Made by a program: the position numbers and the translations under genes. From Candidatus Nitrosopumilus sp. (GTDB lineage Archaea; Thermoproteota; Nitrososphaeria; Nitrososphaerales; Nitrosopumilaceae), in assembly GCA_013203245.1 (NCBI GenBank), contig JABMOR010000003.1, positions 1 through 10,925 on the forward strand: a stretch of DNA of 10,925 bases, given 5' to 3'. Under the pieces are notes generated by a model that searched no databases, was not told where the DNA came from, and saw only the letters and a program-made list of their open reading frames with translations. This document shows, in pieces, positions 1 through 6,014 of this stretch (its first letter is position 1; every line of letters begins with the position of its first letter).

Positions 1-1003
1 CCATCAAAGCCCCAACTGAAATTAAGAATATAGCCACAAACATGTCTTTAATTGGACTTGAAAGTAACTTTGCAACTTCGGCAGATTTAGATTCAGCAAC
101 TAAAACCCCTGCCAAAAATGCACCAATTGCTACTGATAGCCCTACAATATTTGCCAATAATGCATAACCAAAACAAACACCTAGAACACTTAGAAGTAAA
201 ATTTCACGATGTTCTGCAGCTGCAACTCTATCAATTAGAGGAGGAATAATACGAGTCCCAATAGTAAATGTTCCTACAATCAAACCAGTTGCAACCAATA
301 CAACTACAACAATAGATTCAATGGATACTGTTCCTACTAGAGCAATAGATTGTAATGAGGAAATTAGAATAACAGCTATTACATCCTCTACAATCAAAAT
401 TCCTAGAATCATTATGGAAGATTCTTTTTTGATTTTCCCCATCTCTTCTAATAGTTTGACAATAATTGCAGTACTTGATACAGATAATGCTGCTGCAATA
501 AACAATGCATCCATGAATACTAACCCAAGTGCACTTGCCGTATAGAACAAAACACCCAATGTCAAAAATAATCCTATAGTTCCAACACCAATTGCTTTAC
601 GACCAATAGTCTTGATTTTTGCATAAGGGAATTCTATTCCAATTACAAAAAGAAGTAAGATAACACCGATTTCTGCAAAAAGATTCAATGCAGTAATATC
701 AGATAAAATTCCAATGCCTCCTAAAGTATCAGTCGGCGGGCCACCTTCAGGTAACACCCAAGACCAAAAGGGAGATAAAGGTCCAATCAACATCCCTGCA
801 AAAAGATAACCTATGATCAATGGTTGTTTAATTTTGAAAAAAGCAAGGGTTACAACAGCACCGATAATCATAATGAATGCTAAATCAGTAACAAAACTCG
901 TATGAGGCAATTCTAGAGTTATGTGCTCAGCCAAGCTTGTCACAGTATTGTTAAGTGTACTATGAATTCCACTAGAATCTAGTTGAAGTGGAATGTTTTG
1001 CAT
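1..1003 (-). CDS. Kef-type (CPA2) cation:proton antiporter, C-terminus outside window
   Basis: Translating the minus strand from the ATG at 1003 gives 334 residues without a stop, running off the left edge. The protein is strongly hydrophobic with many membrane segments, as in the Na+/H+ exchanger family (PF00999). Visible landmarks are YLFAGMLIGP (about 66-75), LLLFVIGIEF (116-125, the LFxxGLE-like motif of KefB/KefC), SVSSTAIIVKLLEE (174-187) and VEDVIAV (205-211). The Glu206-Asp207 pair sits where CPA antiporters carry their ion-binding acidic residues. The family exchanges K+ or Na+ for H+ across the cytoplasmic membrane; the ion cannot be read from this sequence. Residues 1-35 form a polar N-terminal extension before the first membrane segment. 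Whether a TrkA-N domain follows at the C-terminus is outside the window. A TATA-like box lies 20 nt upstream of the start, supporting this ATG. Family call is confident, substrate unknown. Confidence 0.9.
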   Translation of the reverse strand, partial: MQNIPLQLDSSGIHSTLNNTVTSLAEHITLELPHTSFVTDLAFIMIIGAVVTLAFFKIKQPLIIGYLFAGMLIGPLSPFWSWVLPEGGPPTDTLGGIGILSDITALNLFAEIGVILLLFVIGIEFPYAKIKTIGRKAIGVGTIGLFLTLGVLFYTASALGLVFMDALFIAAALSVSSTAIIVKLLEEMGKIKKESSIMILGILIVEDVIAVILISSLQSIALVGTVSIESIVVVVLVATGLIVGTFTIGTRIIPPLIDRVAAAEHREILLLSVLGVCFGYALLANIVGLSVAIGAFLAGVLVAESKSAEVAKLLSSPIKDMFVAIFLISVGALM

Positions 1004-1023
1004 GTTACCAGTTAACAAATTCG

Positions 1024-1031
1024 GTTAAAAA
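1024..1031 (-). promoter_or_regulatory. TATA box of the antiporter gene
   Basis: On the minus strand the octamer reads TTTTTAAC and ends 20 nt before the ATG at 1003, which fits a leaderless or nearly leaderless archaeal transcript. A short imperfect dyad (TGTTA, 5-nt spacer, TAACA) lies between the box and the start codon; it is too short to call an operator. Confidence 0.5.
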
Positions 1032-1093
1032 TGATTACGAATTGGAAATATGAAAAATATTCTCAATTCAATGCTAGGCTCATTTGTTTTGAA

Positions 1094-1102
1094 AATATTT
1101 AA
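1094..1102 (+). promoter_or_regulatory. TATA box for the C/D box sRNA
   Basis: The plus-strand sequence AATATTTAA ends 28 nt before the terminal stem of the predicted C/D sRNA. With the roughly 22-nt TATA-to-start spacing seen for other genes in this window, transcription would begin near 1125, a few bases upstream of the stem. No sizeable ORF starts in that interval, so the box is best explained by the RNA gene. Confidence 0.55.
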
Positions 1103-1130
1103 CCTCTTTATGCCCAAACATCATAATCAA

Positions 1131-1198
1131 TATGCAGAGTGATGATTAGGTCAACTGAATAAAATGAAGAGATATGACCTGGGGTATCTGACTGCATA
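1131..1198 (+). ncRNA. C/D box guide sRNA (predicted 2'-O-methylation guide)
   Basis: All parts of an archaeal C/D sRNA are present in order. Box C is GTGATGA (1139-1145), an exact RUGAUGA match. Box D' is CTGA (1155-1158), box C' is ATGAAGA (1164-1170, one mismatch) and box D is CTGA (1188-1191). A 7-bp terminal stem TATGCAG/CTGCATA (1131-1137 with 1192-1198) leaves exactly the 3-nt bulge AGT (1138-1140) before the sheared G-A pairs, which is canonical kink-turn geometry for L7Ae binding. The D' guide is TTAGGTCAA (1146-1154) and the D-side spacer is 17 nt (1171-1187). By the N-plus-five rule the methylated target bases would pair with G1150 and G1183, in targets reading UUGACCUAA and AUACCCCAGGUC. 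I could not place these targets in an rRNA or tRNA from memory. A TATA box lies at a suitable distance upstream, and the T-rich run at 1204-1211 may end the transcript. The weak C' box and the unequal 9 and 17 nt spacers are the main reservations. Confidence 0.72.
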
Positions 1199-1223
1199 CT
1201 TGGTTATTTTGTAATCACCTTGG

Positions 1224-1231
1224 TATTAATA
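1224..1231 (+). promoter_or_regulatory. TATA box of the 35-residue zinc-finger-like gene
   Basis: TATTAATA ends exactly 22 nt before the ATG at 1254. The same spacing is seen at the ferredoxin, sulfurtransferase, prefoldin and NAD kinase genes here. It predicts a leaderless transcript starting at or near the ATG. Confidence 0.55.
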
Positions 1232-1251
1232 GTACGGTACCATACCGTACT
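1231..1251. promoter_or_regulatory. Perfect inverted repeat, candidate repressor operator
   Basis: AGTACGGTA and TACCGTACT are perfect reverse complements separated by CCA. The dyad fills nearly all of the space between the TATA box (1224-1231) and the ATG at 1254, so it would cover the predicted transcription start. A dimeric DNA-binding protein here would block RNA polymerase loading. The cognate regulator is unknown. A DNA operator is favoured over an RNA hairpin because the predicted transcript is leaderless and would not contain the repeat. Confidence 0.6.
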
Positions 1252-1253
1252 AT

Positions 1254-1361
1254 ATGATTCAATGCGAATATTGTCCAAGAGGGTTTATCGAGACAGTCAA
1301 TGGTTTGGCTGAAAAAACATTTCATGAATTACTTCATGAACCAACAGTTGTAAACAAGTAA
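1254..1361 (+). CDS. 35-residue CxxC/HxxxH zinc-finger-like mini-protein
   Basis: A short ORF runs from ATG 1254 to TAA 1359-1361. It carries Cys4 and Cys7 (CEYC), Phe11, Leu18 and His24/His28 (FHELLHE). This resembles a C2H2 finger (C-x2-C-x16-H-x3-H), although the central spacer is about four residues longer than the classical twelve. Only about three residues precede the first Cys and seven follow the last His, so the protein is a single zinc-binding module. Support for its being real comes from the TATA box 22 nt upstream, the tight inverted repeat over its start, and the clean Cys/His arrangement. A role in DNA or RNA binding or as a small regulator is inference; autoregulation through the adjacent inverted repeat is possible but unproven. 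It has no obvious operon partner; the coiled-coil gene 60 bp downstream has its own TATA-like sequence. Confidence 0.68.
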   Translation: MIQCEYCPRGFIETVNGLAEKTFHELLHEPTVVNK

Positions 1362-1390
1362 CTCTTTACATGTTTTATTTTACACCCAAC

Positions 1391-1398
1391 TTTTTTAT
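1391..1398 (+). promoter_or_regulatory. TATA-like box of the coiled-coil gene
   Basis: TTTTTTAT ends 23 nt before the ATG at 1422, again the leaderless spacing. The T-rich stretch (1370-1400) may also serve as the terminator of the mini-protein gene. A second AT-rich candidate, TTTAAATT at 1400-1407, lies too close to the start. Confidence 0.4.
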
Positions 1399-1421
1399 CT
1401 TTAAATTATAAATGATTTTAC

Positions 1422-2915
1422 ATGGATGCCAAAACCACAAAGAAGAAAACAGTAGTAAAGGCAAAAAAAGAACCTAATTCTTCAGCATTATTAAAAAAGG
1501 TAGCATCAGTTTCAGATTCAAACAAAGCATTACAAAAAGAGATCAAAGTAATGTCAAAAATATTTGGTGAAAATCAAAAAGTTCTAATTTCTATGAAAGG
1601 GATGATTGATACATTAACATCCACATTAGAGTATATTCAAAAACAATCAAAACAAATTAACATTATAGAAGATGATACTCAAAAACTATACGCCGGATTA
1701 AACCAAGTCAGATCACAATCAAATTTAGTTAATAAAATTAATGATCAAACTTCCAAATTAGAAAAAGAAATCAGTAAAATTTCTGAATTACAAAAATTAT
1801 CAAAACCAGAACAAGTGGAAGATAGCATAAATTCAATTAAAAACAATTCTCAAATGATTATCAAAATTGCTCAAAGAATTGATGAAGTAAGAGATGACCT
1901 AAGAAAAGTTTCTGGAAAGACGGATTCATTTTTAAAAATTGGGTCTGAAATGGATGATCTAAAAAATAGCATAATTGAGATTTCCGGAAAAACTGCAAAG
2001 TTAGACACAGGTTCTCAAATTATTGAAAGTCTCAAACAAGAACTAGGAAGAATTTCAGATGGAGCTTCATCAACTTCAAACCTTCATTCAGAATTAGATG
2101 CAATCAAAATTACAATTGACGCCATTTCATCTAAAGCATCAAAAATTGATTCATTGGGAGGAGTAATCGACGGTCTCAAGCAACAATTTGACAGCATATC
2201 ATCAAAAGCAAATACTGTAGACAATTTGAGTATTGAAAGCATCAAAGATCTAGGCGGGAAAATAGATAAAATTGAAAATGAAATTGGCACCCTAGTACAA
2301 AGAGCAGACTCTACAGCATTTGTTGGAGAAGGACTGAAATCAGTTCAAACTGAGTTTTCTAATTTCAAAGAAAATGTCTTTGACAAAACAAACAGTATTG
2401 AACAAAAAATATCATCAGTGTCTGATACATTAAAGAGACAAGATGAATCCACAATTGAATTCCATAAAAAATCTGAAAGACTATTTCAAGAATTGCAATC
2501 AGTCAAAGAAGTTACGAGCAAAGCATCTAGTAATTCATCAAAAGAAGTTATGGCTTTGTTAAAGCTTTCAGAATATCAATCAAATATCAGAATGAATGCA
2601 GAGTCAAAATATGGAGTTGTAAAAGATATTGAAAAAATGGCATCACAAACAGCTGACATAGTAAATTTGTTTGATAAAATCTCAATAGAATCTGGAGAGA
2701 AAATTCCATTACCTCACGAAGTAAGACAATGGGCAGTTGGCAAAATATTAGATTGTGCAGACAAGTGGGAAGTAAGATTCAGTGATGTCTATTCAATTTT
2801 AACAAATGCGATAGGTAGAGATATGCTAAAAGAATCAATTAGAATTCAGCAAGTAAGAGACATTTACGGAATTAGAGCAGTAGATGAAATTAGAATAGAT
2901 CTAAATATTTCTTGA
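1422..2915 (+). CDS. Coiled-coil protein with 24-residue repeats and a conserved-looking C-terminal domain
   Basis: This 497-residue protein is not one I recognise. Residues 1-20 are rich in Lys (MDAKTTKKKTVVKAKKEP), a basic tail. Residues about 21-425 are predominantly heptad-like coiled coil rich in Ser, Lys, Ile, Leu and Asp, without Pro-rich breaks. Within it, residues 154-273 hold five consecutive units of 23-25 residues with the pattern D-x-L-K-x3-I-x2-I-S-x-K-x3-(L/I)-D-x-L. The last about 70 residues (425-497) differ: they contain Pro429/Pro431, Trp436 and Trp449 and a mixed helix pattern (for example LPHEVRQWAVGKILDC), suggesting a small globular domain. There is no signal peptide or membrane segment, so it is probably cytoplasmic. 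A scaffold, cytoskeletal or nucleoid-associated role is conceivable; nothing in the sequence decides it. The ATG is supported by a TATA-like box. The gene ends at the base before the opposing glycosyltransferase gene ends. Confidence 0.85.
   Translation: MDAKTTKKKTVVKAKKEPNSSALLKKVASVSDSNKALQKEIKVMSKIFGENQKVLISMKGMIDTLTSTLEYIQKQSKQINIIEDDTQKLYAGLNQVRSQSNLVNKINDQTSKLEKEISKISELQKLSKPEQVEDSINSIKNNSQMIIKIAQRIDEVRDDLRKVSGKTDSFLKIGSEMDDLKNSIIEISGKTAKLDTGSQIIESLKQELGRISDGASSTSNLHSELDAIKITIDAISSKASKIDSLGGVIDGLKQQFDSISSKANTVDNLSIESIKDLGGKIDKIENEIGTLVQRADSTAFVGEGLKSVQTEFSNFKENVFDKTNSIEQKISSVSDTLKRQDESTIEFHKKSERLFQELQSVKEVTSKASSNSSKEVMALLKLSEYQSNIRMNAESKYGVVKDIEKMASQTADIVNLFDKISIESGEKIPLPHEVRQWAVGKILDCADKWEVRFSDVYSILTNAIGRDMLKESIRIQQVRDIYGIRAVDEIRIDLNIS
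1881..2240 (+). repeat. Five tandem ~24-residue repeats inside the coiled-coil gene
   Basis: The encoded units are residues 154-177, 178-200, 201-225, 226-249 and 250-273. Shared positions include the sequences VSGKT, ISGKT, ISDGA, ISSKA and ISSKA at the same place in each unit. Similarity is clear in the protein but diverged at the DNA level, so the array is old rather than a recent tandem duplication. The unit of 24 differs from a multiple of seven, implying a regular stutter in the coiled coil. Confidence 0.7.
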
Positions 2916-4976
2916 TTACTCTTCATCAATTTTATTGAGTTGTTCTTTCTTTCTTTTTAATGCAGCAAAAATTCCAATAATTGCAGCAACCCAAATAGCA
3001 CTCATCATCATATTTGCAGGACTGACATACATGTATGGAGTTGCATCCATGATGTTGATTTTCAGTATTAATGCTCTATCGTTAATATCCAACATTCCAG
3101 TATGATATGCAGAGTTTTCTTTTGAAATAGATGAGATTTCATTAACGCCGGCAAGCATTGTATCTATGTTATTTTGAATTCGAAGGAAATTTGTAGATTC
3201 TGTGCCAAATAACCAAACAGGGTTTTTTGAAATTACTTTACCTTCAGAATCAACAGTTTCAGGTAAATTCATCATCACTATATCCAAATCTGCCTGAATT
3301 GCCACTAAATGATTACGAATTACATTTGGATCTGATGAAGTTATTATGCCATCAAGATTTCCTCTAACTCTATCAAGTGGATAGATATCAGAATTATAAC
3401 CAGAAATCGCCATATATCCTCCAAAAATAATTATTCCTAGTATTCCAATCATGGAAAGTTTGTAAACAGTATTTGCCATTTTTTCCTTCTTAGTTTTTGG
3501 TCGATTATCACTTGATTTATTTCTTTTAAATTGAGTGTGAGCCAAACTCAGATATGCAATATAAAAAAAGCCAATAGCTTGTAGAGCAATGATTGGTACA
3601 AACACAGGGTTATTTGAAAAAATAGCAATGAAAATTCCCATTATTCCATATACGCCAAAAAATATTTCTAAAAGAGTTGTTTGTGTAAAGGGCAAATTGT
3701 AAGCTTTATCTTTCCAATCATCTTGTTTTGTTACGATTCCATATTTTGGAGTTCTATGAAATTCATTTTTCTTACCTAAAACTGCATCAAAGACTGCAAC
3801 AGTATTGTTTACAGCCATACCAGCATTATAGACAAGTAATGCCGGAAGTAATTTTGCTTTAGACTTCCAGGATTTATCATACATTCCATGTATAACAATA
3901 AGATATGCACCAGGACCCATTGCAAGATATGTTGCAATAGTCAAAGCAGGAAGAACACTTACCACATAGAGGTTAACTTGTCCTGCTAACAATATAGGTA
4001 ATGCCAAAAACTGTATCAGTATTAGCGGATAAACAATATGACGAGTGAGTTGGATAAATGCTTGAATTTTTGCTTCAATTGCAACATCGCGTTTTAAAGC
4101 AACATCAAATAGTAATTTGATAGCACATTGAATTGATCCTTTTGCCCAACGGAATTGTTGCCGTTTAGCCCCATTCATTTGTGCAGGTAATTCAGCATCA
4201 ACAACAATGTCAGGTAAGAACAAACATTTCCAGCCTTTCATTTGTGCTCTATAACTAAGATCAAGATCCTCTACAAGTGTAGCAGTATGCCAACCTCCAG
4301 CATCTTCAATACAAGCACGTCTCCAAATTCCGGCAGTGCCATTAAAATTCATAAAAAGATGGGAATTGCTTTTTGCTTTTTGCTCTACAAGAAAATGAAA
4401 ATCAATACTTAGCGCCTGTACCTGAGTAATGGTAGAATAATTTTCGTTGACATGTCCCCATCTACACTGAATTAACCCTATTTTTGATGAAGAAAAATGA
4501 GGTATTGCTCGTTTAAGAAACCAAGTGGGAGGGATAAAATCAGCATCAAAGATTGCAACAAGATCAGTGTCAGTTGTTTTCATTGCATATTTTAAAGCGC
4601 CAGCTTTGTACCCTTTTCTTGTTCCACGTCTCATATGTTCAATTTGAAATCCTTGCTTTTTGTAATCATCAACTAGTTCTCCAAGTAATTCAACAGTATC
4701 ATCATCAGAATCATCACAGACCATTATCCTCATCTTGTCTTTTGGATAATCTAAATTACAAACAGCATCTACAAGTCTTTTTGCAACATATTTTTCATTG
4801 TAAATAGGTAATTGAATTGTAATTGTGGGAGTTCCCCAATCAATAGTACGATAAGGTTCTTTTCTAGTTCTAGAAAGAAATGCAAGATAATAGAAATTAA
4901 CAGTATACGCCGTGATAATTATAGCTGATAAAATGAATAGATCAAATACAAATGAAGTAAAAGGGTTGATTGCCAT
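2916..4976 (-). CDS. Membrane glycosyltransferase family 2 (cellulose-synthase-like) with extra C-terminal domain
   Basis: The 686-residue protein has one membrane segment at about 8-34, then a cytoplasmic GT2 domain. Its processive-GT motifs are all visible: IYNE (58-61), CDDSDDDT (87-94), the metal-binding DAD (144-146), FNGTAG (211-216), the catalytic VEDLDL (235-240, TED-like) and QQFRW (273-277, QxxRW). Several membrane segments follow (about 308-362 and 432-478). This arrangement is that of BcsA/CslA-like synthases, which polymerise sugars from nucleotide-sugar donors and export the chain. Beyond it comes a Lys-rich linker (485-500), a membrane segment (505-525), about 130 residues that would lie outside the cell (526-655), and a final membrane segment with a charged tail (656-686). 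I see no PilZ motif. The product could be an exopolysaccharide or glycan; the sugar cannot be deduced. It appears monocistronic, with TATA box 29 nt upstream. Confidence 0.88.
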   Translation of the reverse strand: MAINPFTSFVFDLFILSAIIITAYTVNFYYLAFLSRTRKEPYRTIDWGTPTITIQLPIYNEKYVAKRLVDAVCNLDYPKDKMRIMVCDDSDDDTVELLGELVDDYKKQGFQIEHMRRGTRKGYKAGALKYAMKTTDTDLVAIFDADFIPPTWFLKRAIPHFSSSKIGLIQCRWGHVNENYSTITQVQALSIDFHFLVEQKAKSNSHLFMNFNGTAGIWRRACIEDAGGWHTATLVEDLDLSYRAQMKGWKCLFLPDIVVDAELPAQMNGAKRQQFRWAKGSIQCAIKLLFDVALKRDVAIEAKIQAFIQLTRHIVYPLILIQFLALPILLAGQVNLYVVSVLPALTIATYLAMGPGAYLIVIHGMYDKSWKSKAKLLPALLVYNAGMAVNNTVAVFDAVLGKKNEFHRTPKYGIVTKQDDWKDKAYNLPFTQTTLLEIFFGVYGIMGIFIAIFSNNPVFVPIIALQAIGFFYIAYLSLAHTQFKRNKSSDNRPKTKKEKMANTVYKLSMIGILGIIIFGGYMAISGYNSDIYPLDRVRGNLDGIITSSDPNVIRNHLVAIQADLDIVMMNLPETVDSEGKVISKNPVWLFGTESTNFLRIQNNIDTMLAGVNEISSISKENSAYHTGMLDINDRALILKINIMDATPYMYVSPANMMMSAIWVAAIIGIFAALKRKKEQLNKIDEE

Positions 4977-5005
4977 ATCCCTAATTTCACAGAATTACTA
5001 GTTGT

Positions 5006-5013
5006 TATTTAAA
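5006..5013 (-). promoter_or_regulatory. TATA box of the glycosyltransferase gene
   Basis: The minus-strand octamer TTTAAATA lies 29 nt before the ATG at 4976, in the 53-bp gap after the ferredoxin gene. The spacing predicts a short leader of about 5-8 nt, unlike the leaderless genes nearby. An AGGGAT sequence sits directly against the ATG, too close to act as a normal Shine-Dalgarno site. Confidence 0.5.
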
Positions 5014-5029
5014 TTGCAAGAAATTAAAA

Positions 5030-5977
5030 TTATTTTTGCTCGAAAATCTTGATTGCTTGTGGAGGACATACACCTTCGCATGCAAGACAGAAAATACAAT
5101 CAAGTTCTTTTGACATTAGTGGTTTTTGTCCTGAAGCAGGATTGCCAGGAGTGTCAAACCATTCGTATACACCTACAGGACAGGCTTCAAGGCATCCACC
5201 ATCTGCAATACAAATATCATAATCTACTGAAACAAATTCTCCCCAAACTCCCATAATACCGTTGTTTGTACCCTTTCTTCCCCAAGTTTTGATTGCATAT
5301 CCCATAGCATCATATGATGAAGATAATTTCATTTTTGATTTGTAATTAACATCAATTGGACCAGGTTTTGCTCCATCAGGAATTTCAATTGAATCGTCAT
5401 CTTCTTCTACTTCTTCATCTGTTGCCTCAACTGGTTTTGGTTTGGCACCAAGAACAATTTTTGCAAGAGGAGTTAGTTCTTCTAGTTTCTGAATGGCGGC
5501 AACTTCAGAAATTTTTTCAGATTTAACAAAATGAGAAATCATTTTGTCAGCCAAGATTGTGTTTCGTAAAATTGTATCAATAACTAATTTAGCAAAATGG
5601 TCTGCTTTCTTTCTATAATCTTTAACCCAATTAGGGTCACCGAATTTTTCAATTGGGAAAATTTGATAAATAATATCTACAACCTCACCAGTGACAATTT
5701 CAACTGTAACTGACAACTCAACTTCCTCGTATCCTTTGGCATCAGGATCAGCCATGTTTTGTTCTTTCCAACGATATGTTGCGTAAATCCTATCTGCGTA
5801 CATGTCCATTTCAAATGCCTTTTTGAGACCATCATGAACAGATTGTAATTCAGCAGGTTCTTCTAATTTAATCGGTAATCTATAAAGTCCAAGTTTGAAT
5901 CCATGTAACGGATAAACACCACGTTTTGCAGTAGCGGCTTCCATTGTCCATACTCGATCTTTAAGAAGTAATGACAT
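5030..5977 (-). CDS. Sulfolobus-type 3Fe-4S/4Fe-4S ferredoxin fused to a ~200-residue N-terminal domain
   Basis: Residues 246-315 form a dicluster ferredoxin close to the archaeal zinc-ferredoxin family, with the signature DxCIADGxC, then CPVGVYEWFDTPGNPAS. The first motif has Cys256, Asp259, Cys262 and Cys266: the Asp at the second cysteine position is typical of a 3Fe-4S cluster I. The second motif (Cys294, Cys297, Cys300, Cys304) is a full CxxCxxCxxxCP for 4Fe-4S. Sulfolobus ferredoxins bind zinc through histidines in the segment before cluster I; the matching stretch here (about 205-250) has no histidine, so zinc binding seems lost. Residues 1-180 are an unrecognised domain of mixed alpha/beta character, followed by an acidic linker (184-200, EEVEEDDDS). 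The protein is soluble and should carry electrons; its partner is unknown. The start is backed by a TATA box exactly 22 nt upstream. Confidence 0.85.
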   Translation of the reverse strand: MSLLLKDRVWTMEAATAKRGVYPLHGFKLGLYRLPIKLEEPAELQSVHDGLKKAFEMDMYADRIYATYRWKEQNMADPDAKGYEEVELSVTVEIVTGEVVDIIYQIFPIEKFGDPNWVKDYRKKADHFAKLVIDTILRNTILADKMISHFVKSEKISEVAAIQKLEELTPLAKIVLGAKPKPVEATDEEVEEDDDSIEIPDGAKPGPIDVNYKSKMKLSSSYDAMGYAIKTWGRKGTNNGIMGVWGEFVSVDYDICIADGGCLEACPVGVYEWFDTPGNPASGQKPLMSKELDCIFCLACEGVCPPQAIKIFEQK

Positions 5978-5999
5978 CTGATTTTTAGTAACTTGATTT

Positions 6000-6009
6000 T
6001 ATTTAAAAA
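6000..6009 (-). promoter_or_regulatory. TATA box of the ferredoxin fusion gene
   Basis: TTTTTAAATA on the minus strand ends 22 nt before the ATG at 5977, within the 37-bp gap after the 103-residue gene. It gives the ferredoxin gene its own leaderless promoter, although read-through from the upstream pair is possible. Confidence 0.6.
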
Positions 6010-6014
6010 GGTTA

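Noticed and set aside
1110..1142. Short ORF MPKHHNQYAE behind the AATATTTAA box
   Set aside because: Only ten codons, no family feature, and it runs into the box C and stem of the better supported sRNA.
1323..1337. HELLH in the mini-protein as an HExxH metalloprotease motif
   Set aside because: A 35-residue protein cannot hold a protease fold; the same His pair fits a CxxC/HxxxH zinc finger.
1321..1340. Two copies of TTCATGAA 12 bp apart, each palindromic
   Set aside because: They fall inside the mini-protein coding sequence and simply encode the repeated His-Glu of HELLHE; no sign of an independent site.
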